Assembly (NCBI RefSeq): GCF_001303895.1
Contig: NZ_LJSD01000001.1
Span: 356,223-420,222, forward strand
DNA: 64,000 nucleotides
DNA from: Mesorhizobium sp. 1M-11
GTDB lineage: Bacteria; Pseudomonadota; Alphaproteobacteria; Rhizobiales; Rhizobiaceae
Reading direction: 5' to 3'
Part shown: in pieces, positions 25,377 through 34,236 of the stretch
Layout of the letters: each line of letters opens with the position of its first letter
Numbering within the stretch: the stretch's first letter is position 1
Program-made: the position numbers and the translations under genes
Notes under the pieces: model-generated
What the model was told of the DNA's origin: nothing
Database searches by the model: none
Seen by the model: the letters and a program-made list of their open reading frames with translations, nothing else

Positions 25377-27026
25377 ATGAAGACCGGTGGTAAGCTGATC
25401 GTCGAAGCGCTTGAAGCAAACGGCGTCGATCGCATTTTCTGCGTACCGGGCGAGAGCTACCTTGCCGTGCTCGACGCGCTCCACGATTCCTCGATCCAGA
25501 CTGTCGTCTGCCGTCAGGAGGGCGGCGCCGCGATGATGGCCGACTGCCAGGGAAGACTGACCGGCAAGCCCGGCATCTGCTTTGTCACACGCGGTCCCGG
25601 CGCCACCAATGCTTCGGCCGGCGTGCACATCGCCATGCAGGATTCCATTCCGATGATCCTGTTCATCGGTCAGATCGCCGGCCACGCGCGCGAGCGCGAG
25701 GCCTTCCAGGAGGTGAACTACAAGCGCTTCTTCGGCGACATCGCAAAATGGGTGGTCGAGATCGATCGGGCCGAACGCATCCCGGAATTGCTGACCCGGG
25801 CCTTCGCGGTGGCCACCTCAGGCCGCCCAGGACCAGTGGTCGTCTCGCTGCCGGAAGACATGCTGGTAAGTGAAGTCGAAGCGCCAGCGGCCCTGCCCTT
25901 TACGCCAGTCCAAACCTACCCAGGCGCAGCGGAGCTGGACGCGCTGGAGATGTTGCTCGGCACCGCCAAGCGGCCCTTTGTCATTCTCGGCGGCACGCGC
26001 TGGAATCCAGACGCTGTTGCCCAGATGCAGACCATTGCCGAAAACTGGGCGCTGCCGGTCGGTTGTTCCTTCCGCCGCCAGATGCTGTTCGATCATCTGC
26101 ACCCCAATTACGCAGGCGATGTCGGCATCGGCATCAATCCCAAGCTCGGCAACGCGATCAAGGAAGCTGACGTCGTGCTCCTGATCGGCGGCCGCATGGG
26201 CGAAATGCCCTCCTCCGACTACACCATCCTGAAGAGCCCGTACCCTGACCAGGCGCTGGTGCATGTGCATGCCGATGCCAACGAGCTCGGCCGCGTCTAT
26301 CGCCCGACGCTGGCGATCAATGCCTCTCCAGCCGCTTTCGTCGAAGCGTTCGCCAAGCGCCGGCCCAAGTCTGCATCTGCCTGGGCAGCGGAAACCGCGA
26401 AGCTGCATGACACCTATCTCGCCTGGTCGACAACGCCGAAGTCTGGCCCGGGCGCCGTGCATATGGGTCCGATCATGGACTATCTCGAAAGCGTGCTGCC
26501 CGAGGACGCCATCCTCACCAACGGCGCCGGCAACTACGCCACTTGGGTGCACCGTTTCCATCGCTTCCGCCGTTATGGCACGCAAGCAGCCCCCACCTCC
26601 GGTTCCATGGGCTACGGCCTGCCGGCGGCGGTCTCGGCCAAGAGCGTGTTTCCCGAACGCGAAGTCGTCTGCTTCGCCGGCGATGGCTGCTTCATGATGC
26701 ATGGGCAGGAATTCGCCACCGCCGTGCAGTACGACCTGCCGATCATCACCGTGGTGGTGAACAACGGCATCTACGGCACCATTCGCATGCACCAGGAGCG
26801 CGAATATCCCGGCCGGGTCGAAGGCACCGATCTCAGGAATCCCGATTTCGCAGCGCTCGCCCGCGCCTATGGCGGTCATGGCGAGACCGTCGTGAAAACG
26901 GAAGAGTTCGCCCCGGCTTTCGAGCGCGCACGGGCCAGCGGCAAGCCCTCCATCATCGAAGTGCAACTCGATCCCGAGGCCATTACCCCGGCCAGGACGC
27001 TTACCGACATCCGCGAACAGCGATAA
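25377..27026 (+). CDS. ThDP-dependent enzyme (acetolactate-synthase-like)
   Basis: 549 residues with the three domains of the ThDP decarboxylase/AHAS superfamily. The N-terminal PYR domain has FCVPGESYL and the catalytic-type Glu in RQEGGAAMMADCQGRLTG, then TRGPGATN. The C-terminal PP domain has the ThDP-Mg motif GDGCFMMHGQEFATA ending in VVVNNG. It is shorter than acetolactate synthase and there is no small regulatory subunit nearby. I chose ATG 25377 (GGAG upstream); GTG 25365 overlaps the CoA-transferase stop. The pairing suggests a CoA-thioester or 2-oxo acid route, not housekeeping AHAS. Confidence 0.88.
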   Translation: MKTGGKLIVEALEANGVDRIFCVPGESYLAVLDALHDSSIQTVVCRQEGGAAMMADCQGRLTGKPGICFVTRGPGATNASAGVHIAMQDSIPMILFIGQIAGHAREREAFQEVNYKRFFGDIAKWVVEIDRAERIPELLTRAFAVATSGRPGPVVVSLPEDMLVSEVEAPAALPFTPVQTYPGAAELDALEMLLGTAKRPFVILGGTRWNPDAVAQMQTIAENWALPVGCSFRRQMLFDHLHPNYAGDVGIGINPKLGNAIKEADVVLLIGGRMGEMPSSDYTILKSPYPDQALVHVHADANELGRVYRPTLAINASPAAFVEAFAKRRPKSASAWAAETAKLHDTYLAWSTTPKSGPGAVHMGPIMDYLESVLPEDAILTNGAGNYATWVHRFHRFRRYGTQAAPTSGSMGYGLPAAVSAKSVFPEREVVCFAGDGCFMMHGQEFATAVQYDLPIITVVVNNGIYGTIRMHQEREYPGRVEGTDLRNPDFAALARAYGGHGETVVKTEEFAPAFERARASGKPSIIEVQLDPEAITPARTLTDIREQR

Positions 27027-27068
27027 ACCCCTGGAGTCGTTGACGCTTTGCGCCGGCGGAAAACAAAA

Positions 27069-27090
27069 AGGGGCGGTTTCCCGCCCCTTT
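27069..27090. terminator. Bidirectional terminator between convergent genes
   Basis: AAGGGGCGG and CCGCCCCTT form a hairpin flanked by A-rich sequence on the left and T-ended sequence on the right. It sits between the ThDP enzyme (ends 27026, plus) and the binding-protein gene (ends 27113, minus). Read on the minus strand it is followed by a T-rich TTTTTGTTTT, so it ends the pyrimidine/ABC operon well. Confidence 0.82.
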
Positions 27091-27112
27091 GATCTCTGCA
27101 GATGCCCAACCG

Positions 27113-28084
27113 CTACTTGATTGCCTTGTCGGTGATCGCGGTGGTGTAGGCACCTTCCGGCTGCTTGGTGATGATCTTCTGGTCGAGCAGCGCCTTGGCG
27201 GTGCGCTCATAAGCTTCCGGGATCAGCTTGCCGTCGGCATTGTCGATCAGCTTCGCCACTTCCTTCATCATGAACTTCTGGTGGTTTTCATCCTGACCGC
27301 CATTCTCCACGACGATATCAGCTGCTTCGTCGGTGTTCTCGGTGGCGTATTTCCACCCCTTCATCGAAGCCCGCACGAAGCGCACCATCTTGTCTTCGAA
27401 GGCCGCGTCCTTCAGCTTGTCCTCGAGCGTGTAGAGCCCGTCTTCGAGCAGGTCGTTGCCCATCGCCGTATAGTTGAAGACGATGAGATCTTCCGGCTTA
27501 TAGCCCGCATCGAGCACTTGCCCGTATTCATTGTAGGTCATCACCGAGATGCAATCGGCCTGCTTCTGGATCAGCGGCTGCACGTCGAAGCTCTGCTTGA
27601 GCACCGTGACGCCGTCCGGCCCACCTTCCGTCTTGAGGCCGATCTTGTTCATCCAGGCGTAGAACGGATACTCGTTGCCGAAGAACCAGACGCCGAGCGT
27701 ATGCCCTTTGAAGTCGGCTTCGGTCTTGATGGGCCCGTTTTTCGGGCAAACCAGTTCCATGCCGGCCTTCTTGAAGGGCTGCGCGATATTGACCAGCCCG
27801 ACGCCTTTTTCGCGAGCAGCCAAGGCGCCGCCCATCCAGTCGACGATGACATCGGCGCCGCCGCCGGCGATCACCTGCTCCGGCGCAATGTCCGGGCCGC
27901 CCGGCTTGATTTCGACGTCGAGCCCTTCTTCCTTGTAGAAGCCCTTGTCCTTGGCGACATAGTAGCCGGCGAACTGCGCCTGCGTGACCCATTTGAGCTG
28001 CAGCGTCACCTTGTCTTCGGCCATCGCCTGGAAAGCGATCAGCGACATGCCGGCCGCCAGCATCGAAACAATCGTTCTTTTCAT
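27113..28084 (-). CDS. NMT1/ThiY-type ABC substrate-binding protein (probable pyrimidine uptake)
   Basis: 323 residues with a signal peptide (ending FQAMA) and an NMT1/THI5-like binding fold. Motifs include LQLKWVTQAQFAGYYVAKDKGFY, IKPGGPDIAPEQVIAGGGADV and SVMTYNEYGQ. Relatives bind pyrimidines of thiamine synthesis, riboflavin or other aromatic heterocycles. It is the last gene of the operon with two permeases, an ATPase and the pyrimidine-degrading enzymes, so uracil/thymine or a dihydropyrimidine is the likely ligand; this is inference from context. The start ATG 28084 has AGGGTAAG upstream. A terminator follows. Confidence 0.88.
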   Translation of the reverse strand: MKRTIVSMLAAGMSLIAFQAMAEDKVTLQLKWVTQAQFAGYYVAKDKGFYKEEGLDVEIKPGGPDIAPEQVIAGGGADVIVDWMGGALAAREKGVGLVNIAQPFKKAGMELVCPKNGPIKTEADFKGHTLGVWFFGNEYPFYAWMNKIGLKTEGGPDGVTVLKQSFDVQPLIQKQADCISVMTYNEYGQVLDAGYKPEDLIVFNYTAMGNDLLEDGLYTLEDKLKDAAFEDKMVRFVRASMKGWKYATENTDEAADIVVENGGQDENHQKFMMKEVAKLIDNADGKLIPEAYERTAKALLDQKIITKQPEGAYTTAITDKAIK

Positions 28085-28132
28085 GTTCTTACCCTCTGAA
28101 GTTGAACCCAAACCCTGCTTGTCTCCCTCCGC

Positions 28133-29287
28133 CTAACCTCCCCGGACAGACGGATGCCAGAACGTGGCAGCCCGTTCGATGAGCGCGACCACGCCATAGA
28201 AAACCGAACCCGCGAGCGCTGCAACCGCGATTTCGGCCCAGACCATGTCGACATTCATTCTGCCGACCTCGGTCGATATTCTGAAACCTATGCCGACCAC
28301 CGGCGTACCGAAGAATTCGGCGACGATGGCGCCGATCAACGCCAGTGTAGAGTTGATCTTCAACGCATTGAAAATGAAGGGAGCCGCTGCCGGCAGCCTG
28401 AGCTTGGCCAGTGTCTGCCAGTAGTTCGAGGCATAGGTCCGCATCAGGTCGCGTTCCATGTGCCCCGAGGCTGCAAGCCCGGCCACAGTGTTCACCAGCA
28501 TCGGGAAGAAAGTCATGATGACGACGACGGCCGCCTTCGAGTGCCAATCAAAACCGAACCACATGACCATGATCGGTGCCACGCCGATGATCGGCAGCGC
28601 CGAGACCATGTTGCCGATCGGGATCAGTCCACGCCGCAAGAAAACGAAACGATCGGCCAGAATTGCCGTAATGAAACCGCTGGCGCAGCCCAGTAGATAG
28701 CCAATCAGCACCGAGTGGAAGATGGTCTGGTTCACATCAGCCCACAGCACCGGCAACGAATTGACGATACGCACGCCGACAGAACTTGGCGGCGGCAACA
28801 GGATGAACGGAATACCGGCACCACGCGTGATCGCTTCCCACAGAACCAGTATCCAGACGCCGAACAGTGCCGGAACGGCCAGCTTCAACGTGGTCGACAT
28901 CCAACGGTTGGACGGCTTCATCGATGACAGCACGGCCACGCAACGCCAGCCAAGCAGCCAGGTTGCAGTCAGCAGCAGATAGTATGGCGCCCGTGCCGTG
29001 CCCTCGAAGCCGGTGATGCCGTGCAGCAGCAGAAGTGCGGCGGCGGTCGAGCCGGCGAACAGGACCAGCGCTTCCAGCGCCGGCGCAAGTGCGAACATGG
29101 AGAGCACCGCTGCAACGATGGCGATGCCGTACATCAGGCCTTTGGTGCCCATGTATGGATAGTCGATCGTGGCGGTGGGCTGCGCCCAGGCGGCCACTTC
29201 AGGCACGCTCATCGCGCCCCATATCGCCGCCACGAGGCACAGCACGATCGCAAGCACAGCCTGCCAGGATGGTTTCAAGGCCTTCAT
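28133..29287 (-). CDS. ABC permease with extra N-terminal helices
   Basis: 384 residues. The C-terminal 240 residues are a binding-protein-dependent permease of the SsuC/ThiX type (ALPIIGVAPIMVMWFGFDWHSKAAVVV and the EAA-like segment MRTYASNYWQTLAKLRLPAAAP). The first 140 residues add about four hydrophobic helices not found in typical 250-residue members. It overlaps the preceding permease gene by 4 bp (ATGA), so the two are translationally coupled and probably form a heterodimeric channel. Confidence 0.9.
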   Translation of the reverse strand: MKALKPSWQAVLAIVLCLVAAIWGAMSVPEVAAWAQPTATIDYPYMGTKGLMYGIAIVAAVLSMFALAPALEALVLFAGSTAAALLLLHGITGFEGTARAPYYLLLTATWLLGWRCVAVLSSMKPSNRWMSTTLKLAVPALFGVWILVLWEAITRGAGIPFILLPPPSSVGVRIVNSLPVLWADVNQTIFHSVLIGYLLGCASGFITAILADRFVFLRRGLIPIGNMVSALPIIGVAPIMVMWFGFDWHSKAAVVVIMTFFPMLVNTVAGLAASGHMERDLMRTYASNYWQTLAKLRLPAAAPFIFNALKINSTLALIGAIVAEFFGTPVVGIGFRISTEVGRMNVDMVWAEIAVAALAGSVFYGVVALIERAATFWHPSVRGG

Positions 29288-30162
29288 GCAGGCCTCCCAC
29301 CCATGGCGCGGTCAACAAGACGACCTGCAAGGCCCACCAGTGCGACCAGAAGTGCCGCCACCACCGAGCCCGCCACCAGCGCAGACCAGATGTCGATCGT
29401 CTGGCTGTAATAGGCGCCGGCGAGCAGCTTGGCGCCGATGCCGGCGACCGCGCCGGTCGGCAACTCGCCGACGATGGCGCCGACAAGACTTGCCGCCACC
29501 GCCACCTTCATCGAGGCGAACAGGAACGGCACCGATGCCGGCACGCGCAGCTTCCAGAAAGTCTGCGAGCGGCTGGCATTGTAGGTGTGCATGAGGTCGA
29601 GATGCATGAGTTCCGGCGAACGCAAGCCCTTCACCATGCCGACCGCAACCGGGAAGAACGAAAGATAGGTCGAAATCAGCGCCTTGGGGATCAGTCCGGT
29701 GATACCGACAGCGGCCAGAACCACGATCACCATCGGCGCGATGGCCAAGATCGGAATGGTCTGCGAGGCAATGATCCACGGCATCAGGCTACGGTCGAGC
29801 GTCGTCACATGCACGATACCGACAGCAATCAGGATTCCGAGCGCCGTACCGAAGGCAAAACCGAGCAGCGTCGAGGAGAGCGTCACCCAGGCATGATAGA
29901 CGAGGCTGCGGTTGCTGGTGACCTTCCGTGTGAAGGTATTCTCGAAGAAGTTCCGCGCCACCTGGTGCGGTGCCGGCAACGTCGGCTTGGGCTGCGACAG
30001 CGTCTTGCCGATGAACTCCATCGTACTCGGCGTGGCATTGTTGCGGCTGTCCATGTCGCGCTGGAACGGAGCGTTCATTGCCACCGCGCCGACATACCAG
30101 ATGGCGACGATAACCGCGAGGATGGTGGTGACCGGGATGATCTTTGAACGAAGAGAGTCCAT
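29284..30162 (-). CDS. ABC permease, SsuC/ThiX type
   Basis: 292 residues with six or so helices and the family core: ASQTIPILAIAPMVIVVLAAVGITG and the ATPase-contact segment MHTYNASRSQTFWKLRVPASVP. A periplasmic loop near residues 35-95 (NKxFEN region: QVARNFFENTFTRKVTSN) is longer than usual. It starts 6 bp after the ATPase stop and overlaps the next permease by 4 bp. Partner of the 28133-29287 permease. Confidence 0.9.
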   Translation of the reverse strand: MDSLRSKIIPVTTILAVIVAIWYVGAVAMNAPFQRDMDSRNNATPSTMEFIGKTLSQPKPTLPAPHQVARNFFENTFTRKVTSNRSLVYHAWVTLSSTLLGFAFGTALGILIAVGIVHVTTLDRSLMPWIIASQTIPILAIAPMVIVVLAAVGITGLIPKALISTYLSFFPVAVGMVKGLRSPELMHLDLMHTYNASRSQTFWKLRVPASVPFLFASMKVAVAASLVGAIVGELPTGAVAGIGAKLLAGAYYSQTIDIWSALVAGSVVAALLVALVGLAGRLVDRAMGGRPA

Positions 30163-30168
30163 GCCCGA

Positions 30169-30960
30169 TCAATCCTCGTAGGAATGACCGGCCCGCAAGC
30201 CATCCCGGACCCGTGCCGCTATGGCCAGGAATTCCGGCGTCTCACGGATATCCAGTGGGCGCTCACGGGGCAGTGTCGACTCGATCACGTCGGTGACACG
30301 GCCAGGTCGAGGCGACATCACCACGATGCGGGTCGAGAGATAAACGGCTTCCGGGATGGAGTGGGTGACGAAACAGATCGTCTTGTCGGTAGCCGCCCAC
30401 AACCGCAGCAGTTGTTCATTGAGATGATCGCGCACGATCTCGTCCAGCGCGCCGAACGGTTCGTCCATCAGGAGAAGGTCGGCCTCAAAGGCAAGCGCGC
30501 GGGCGATCGAGGCGCGCTGCTGCATGCCGCCCGAGAGTTGCCACGGATACTTCTTTTCGAAGCCGGCCAGATTGACCAGTTCCATCGTGCGTTTGATGCG
30601 CTTGGCCTGCTCGGCCTTGGGCAGGCCGATGATTTCCAGCGGCAGCGCCACATTGCGTTCGATGGTTCGCCATGGGAACAGCGCTGCTGCCTGGAACACA
30701 TAACCATAGGCCCGCTTCTCGCGGGCCTGTTCAGGGGTCATGCCGTTGACGGTGATCGAGCCCGAGGTGGGTTTTTCCAGATCGGCGATGACGCGCAGGA
30801 ACGTCGTCTTGCCACAGCCCGATGGCCCGATGAAGGAGACGAACTCACCCTTGCCAATGGTGAGGTCGACATCGGAAAGCGCCTGAACCGGCCCATCATT
30901 GGTCTGGAAGGTAAGGCCGAGTTTGCTTGCCGCGACGACGGCTGGCTTTACGGCGGTCAT
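30169..30960 (-). CDS. ABC transporter ATP-binding protein, SsuB/TauB type
   Basis: 263 residues with Walker A GPSGCGKTT (near 44-52), Q-loop in YVFQAAALFPWRTIERNV, signature LSGGMQQRASIARAL, Walker B LLLMDEPFGALDE and switch His in FVTHSIPEAVYLS. This is the group that energises NMT1/ThiY-type importers. ATG 30960 overlaps the TGA of the upstream small gene; an open extension to 31089 is unrelated sequence. It completes a full importer (ATPase, two permeases, binding protein) in the pyrimidine operon. Confidence 0.94.
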   Translation of the reverse strand: MTAVKPAVVAASKLGLTFQTNDGPVQALSDVDLTIGKGEFVSFIGPSGCGKTTFLRVIADLEKPTSGSITVNGMTPEQAREKRAYGYVFQAAALFPWRTIERNVALPLEIIGLPKAEQAKRIKRTMELVNLAGFEKKYPWQLSGGMQQRASIARALAFEADLLLMDEPFGALDEIVRDHLNEQLLRLWAATDKTICFVTHSIPEAVYLSTRIVVMSPRPGRVTDVIESTLPRERPLDIRETPEFLAIAARVRDGLRAGHSYED

Positions 30961-31337
30961 TTGCACTGCGACACTTCTCCCATGACGAAGCCGCTGTCGT
31001 CGGTCACGATGAGCCTCTTTTTGTTTTTCGGACTGGGCTTCAGGGTGAAATCCGCCGGCGCCTTGCCCTCTTCGCCTTCGGCCTCGCATTCAGTCTTCAG
31101 GAGCAGTGAGCCATCGCTGTTCGCCTTGCTCTCCTTGATAGTGCAGGCGCTGGCCGCCGTCACCAGATCGGTCTTGGTAACGAGCAGCATATCCTCAGCA
31201 TAGACCTGCTGCCCATTCCTGTTGATGCAGCCCGATTTGTTGCCATAGGGCTTGGTAAGATCGATTCCGGCTGCAAGAGCTGGCACAGCCGTGACAACCG
31301 CGGCGACTGCGACGAGGAAAAGCCGCCGCAAATTCAC
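30957..31337 (-). CDS. Small secreted protein of unknown function inside the pyrimidine operon
   Basis: 126 residues with a clear signal peptide (MNLRRLFLVAVAAVVTAVPA, cleavage near ALAAG). The mature part is about 100 residues with four cysteines (in KSGCINRN, ASACTIKE, KTECEAEG and VSQCK), which could form two disulfides in the periplasm. Its GTG start shares GTGA with the hydA stop and its TGA is inside the ATG of the ABC ATPase gene, so it is tightly coupled on both sides. I do not recognise a family. It could be an accessory periplasmic factor for the importer. Confidence 0.78.
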   Translation of the reverse strand: MNLRRLFLVAVAAVVTAVPALAAGIDLTKPYGNKSGCINRNGQQVYAEDMLLVTKTDLVTAASACTIKESKANSDGSLLLKTECEAEGEEGKAPADFTLKPSPKNKKRLIVTDDSGFVMGEVSQCK

Positions 31338-32785
31338 ACCCCCGTAGCCGGAATGCCGGTGCGTTCCACCTTGCGCGGCGATGTGATCTCCTTCCAGGTC
31401 GACAGCGCGCGGTTGACGGCCCCGTTGGGTTCGCGCGCTACGAATTCGCCATGCCCGGGCTTGGTTTTCACCTCGGTCTCCTGAATGGTGAGCTCGCCCC
31501 GCGAAAAGACAAAGCGCGGCAGGCCGGTCACCTCGTAGCCCTCGAAGACATTGTAGTCGATTACCGACTGCTGAGCCTTGGAGGAGATCGTCTTCTTGCG
31601 CTTCGGATCCCACACCACGATGTCGGCATCCGCACCTTCGACGATCGCTCCCTTCTTCGGATACATATTGAGGATCTTGGCGATGTTGGTGGACGTTACC
31701 GCCACGAATTCGTTCATGGTCAACCGGCCGCTGTTGACGCCTGCCGACCACAGCACGGGCATGCGGTCTTCCAGGCCACCGGTACCGTTCGGAATCTTGG
31801 TGAAATCACCCACGCCGAAACGCTTCTGCTTGCTGGTGAAGGCGCAATGGTCTGTCGCCACCACCTGCAGCGAGCCAGCCTGAAGACCAGCCCATAGGGA
31901 GTCCTGGTGCAGCTTGTTGCGGAAGGGTGGGCTCATCACACGCCGCGCGGCATGGTCCCAATCCTTGTTGAAATATTCGGTCTCGTCGAGCACGAGGTGC
32001 TGGATCAGCGGCTCGCCATAGACGCGCATGCCCTTCTGGCGCGCGCGCCGGATCGCCTCGTGCGCCTGCTCGCAGGACGTGTGCACGACATAAAGCGGCA
32101 CACCGGCCATGTCGGCGATCATGATGGCGCGGTTGGTGGCTTCGCCCTCCACCTCCGGCGGGCGTGAATAGGCATGTGCCTCCGGTCCGTTATTGCCGGC
32201 GGCCAGCAGCTTCTGCGAAAGTGCCGCAACCACATCGCCGTTCTCGGCATGCACCAGCGGCAGCGCTCCCAATTCAGCGCAGCGCTGGAACGACGCATAC
32301 ATCTCGTCGTCATCCACCATCAGCGCGCCCTTGTAGGCCATGAAGTGTTTGAACGAGGTGATGCCCTTGTCGACGACGGTCTTCATCTCGTTGAAAACCT
32401 GTTCGCCCCACCAGGTCACAGCCATGTGAAAGGAGAAGTCGCAGGCGGCCTTCGAGGTCTTGTTGTCCCACATCTGCAGTGCCTCGAGCAGCGACTGCTG
32501 CGGCGCCGGCAGGCAGAAATCGACCACCATGGTCGTGCCGCCGGACAATGCAGCTCGCGTGCCGCTTTCGAAGTCGTCTGCCGAATAGGTGCCCATGAAA
32601 GGCATTTCGAGATGGGTGTGAGGATCGATACCGCCCGGCATGACATAGCAGCCGGAAGCATCGAACTCATGGTCGCCATGCAGGTTCTGGCCGATCGCGA
32701 CGATCTTGCCGTGCTGGATCAGCACGTCGGCTTTCCAAGTGCGATCGGCCGTAACGACGGTGCCGTTCCTGATCACTCTGGTCAT
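31334..32785 (-). CDS. hydA: Dihydropyrimidinase (D-hydantoinase)
   Basis: 483 residues of the cyclic amidohydrolase family. The metal ligands HTH are at 56-58 in GGIDPHTHLE, Lys152 in FKHFMAYKGALM is the carboxylated bridging lysine, and further ligands appear in LPLVHAENGDVV and YVVHTSCEQAHEAI. The enzyme opens dihydrouracil or dihydrothymine to the N-carbamoyl-beta-amino acid, step 2 of reductive pyrimidine breakdown. It follows the amidohydrolase gene after 127 bp and shares its stop with the next gene. The length is typical. The symbol follows dihydropyrimidinase naming. Confidence 0.94.
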   Translation of the reverse strand: MTRVIRNGTVVTADRTWKADVLIQHGKIVAIGQNLHGDHEFDASGCYVMPGGIDPHTHLEMPFMGTYSADDFESGTRAALSGGTTMVVDFCLPAPQQSLLEALQMWDNKTSKAACDFSFHMAVTWWGEQVFNEMKTVVDKGITSFKHFMAYKGALMVDDDEMYASFQRCAELGALPLVHAENGDVVAALSQKLLAAGNNGPEAHAYSRPPEVEGEATNRAIMIADMAGVPLYVVHTSCEQAHEAIRRARQKGMRVYGEPLIQHLVLDETEYFNKDWDHAARRVMSPPFRNKLHQDSLWAGLQAGSLQVVATDHCAFTSKQKRFGVGDFTKIPNGTGGLEDRMPVLWSAGVNSGRLTMNEFVAVTSTNIAKILNMYPKKGAIVEGADADIVVWDPKRKKTISSKAQQSVIDYNVFEGYEVTGLPRFVFSRGELTIQETEVKTKPGHGEFVAREPNGAVNRALSTWKEITSPRKVERTGIPATGV

Positions 32786-32912
32786 ATTGCAGTTCCCTTG
32801 TTTCGTTCGCGCTTCTGGTGAGCTGCGTTCGGTATGTGACTCAGATCAGGCGACTTTAGAGAGTAAGTGTATCGATTTCTGGCGCGAGATCGATGAGTTG
32901 TCCAAAGTCGCC

Positions 32913-34163
32913 TTATTCGACGATCTCCGCAGTTTCCGCCACAGCATGGAAGAGCACGTCGCAACCCGCAGCGGCCCATTCCTTGGAGATGTCCTCGGCT
33001 TCGTTGTGTGAAAGTCCGTCGACACAGGGACACATGACCATCGTGGAAGGCGCGACCCTTGCCGTCCAGCAGGCATCGTGGCCAGCGCCGGATATGATGT
33101 TCATATGCGAATAGCCAAGCTTCTCCGCTGCCGCGCGCACACGGCCAACCAGCGTCGGATCGAATGTGACGGGATCGAAATGGCCAACCGCCTCGACGGA
33201 ACAACCGACGCCCAGTTCCTTGGCGATCTTGGCCGCTTCAGTCTCGATCGCAGCCCGCATCCGGTCGAGCTTTGCCTGCTCCGGCGAACGGATGTCGACG
33301 GTGAAGACGACGGTGCCCGGAAGCACGTTGCGCGAATTGGGCGAGAACTTCACCTGCCCCACGCCTCCCACGGCGCCCGGCTGGTTTTCCATCGCCACCT
33401 TCTGCACCATTTCGAAGATGCGGGCCATGGCGAGCCCGGCGTTGACGCGCATAGTCATCGGCGTCGAACCGGTATGTGCTTCCTTGCCGGTCAGCGTGAA
33501 CTCGAGCCACCACAAGCCCTGACCGTGTGTGACGACACCGATCTGCTTGTTCTCGGCCTCGAGGATCGGCCCTTGCTCGATGTGGTACTCGAAATAGGCG
33601 TGCATCTTGCGCGCGCCGACCTCTTCGTCGCCCAACCAGCCGATACGTTTAAGCTCGTCGCCGAATATCTTGCCGTCGGGATCCTTGCGCGAATAGGCAT
33701 AGTCCAGCGTGTGCACACCGGCGAAGACGCCGGACGCCAGCATGGCCGGGGCGAAACGCGCGCCCTCCTCGTTCGTCCAGTTGGTGACGACGATCGGATG
33801 CCTTGTCTTGATGCCGAGGTCGTTCAGTGTGCGGACGACTTCCAGCCCGCCGAGAACACCGAGCACGCCATCATATTTGCCACCGGTCGGTTGCGTATCG
33901 AGATGGGAGCCGACATAGACCGGCAATGCGTCCGGGTCGGCGCCTTCGCGACGGGCGAACATCGTACCCATCTTGTCGATGCCGGTTTCAAGACCCGCCG
34001 CATCGCACCAGCGCTTGAAAAGATGCCGCCCTTCTCCATCCGCATCGGTCAAGGTCTGGCGATTGTTGCCGCCGGCGATGCCCGGGCCGATCTTGGCCAT
34101 CTCCATCAGGGAATCCCATAGACGATCGGGATTGATGCGCAGGTTCTCGCCGGGTGCGGCCAT
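32913..34163 (-). CDS. Zn-dependent N-carbamoyl-beta-alanine amidohydrolase
   Basis: 416 residues of the M20 amidase/hydantoinase-carbamoylase family. Metal-binding motifs include GSHLDTQPTGGKYDGVLG (His87, Asp98) and the EEGARF catalytic stretch in WTNEEGARFAPAMLASGVFAG; a dimerisation lid region and a C-terminal SGAGHDA metal site follow. Homologues act on allantoate, N-carbamoyl amino acids or N-carbamoyl-beta-alanine. Because it sits between dihydropyrimidinase and an omega-aminotransferase, beta-ureidopropionase activity (step 3, releasing beta-alanine, CO2 and NH3) is the best reading. Start ATG 34163 has GAGAGGACC upstream. Confidence 0.91.
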   Translation of the reverse strand: MAAPGENLRINPDRLWDSLMEMAKIGPGIAGGNNRQTLTDADGEGRHLFKRWCDAAGLETGIDKMGTMFARREGADPDALPVYVGSHLDTQPTGGKYDGVLGVLGGLEVVRTLNDLGIKTRHPIVVTNWTNEEGARFAPAMLASGVFAGVHTLDYAYSRKDPDGKIFGDELKRIGWLGDEEVGARKMHAYFEYHIEQGPILEAENKQIGVVTHGQGLWWLEFTLTGKEAHTGSTPMTMRVNAGLAMARIFEMVQKVAMENQPGAVGGVGQVKFSPNSRNVLPGTVVFTVDIRSPEQAKLDRMRAAIETEAAKIAKELGVGCSVEAVGHFDPVTFDPTLVGRVRAAAEKLGYSHMNIISGAGHDACWTARVAPSTMVMCPCVDGLSHNEAEDISKEWAAAGCDVLFHAVAETAEIVE

Positions 34164-34236
34164 TATGGTCCTCTCATTGTCTGTCGACGTTGCGGCTGGC
34201 GGTTCCCGACGCCGGCCGCAACGTTTGGCTTGCGCC

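Noticed and set aside
24208..27026. Oxalate degradation operon (frc-oxc)
   Set aside because: The gene order fits, but the ThDP protein looks more like the AHAS group than oxalyl-CoA decarboxylase, so I kept neutral names.
27027..28132. Thiamine (ThDP) riboswitch for the ThiY-like importer
   Set aside because: The gaps around the gene are short (86 and 48 bp), there is no THI-box sequence, and the context is pyrimidine catabolism rather than thiamine synthesis.
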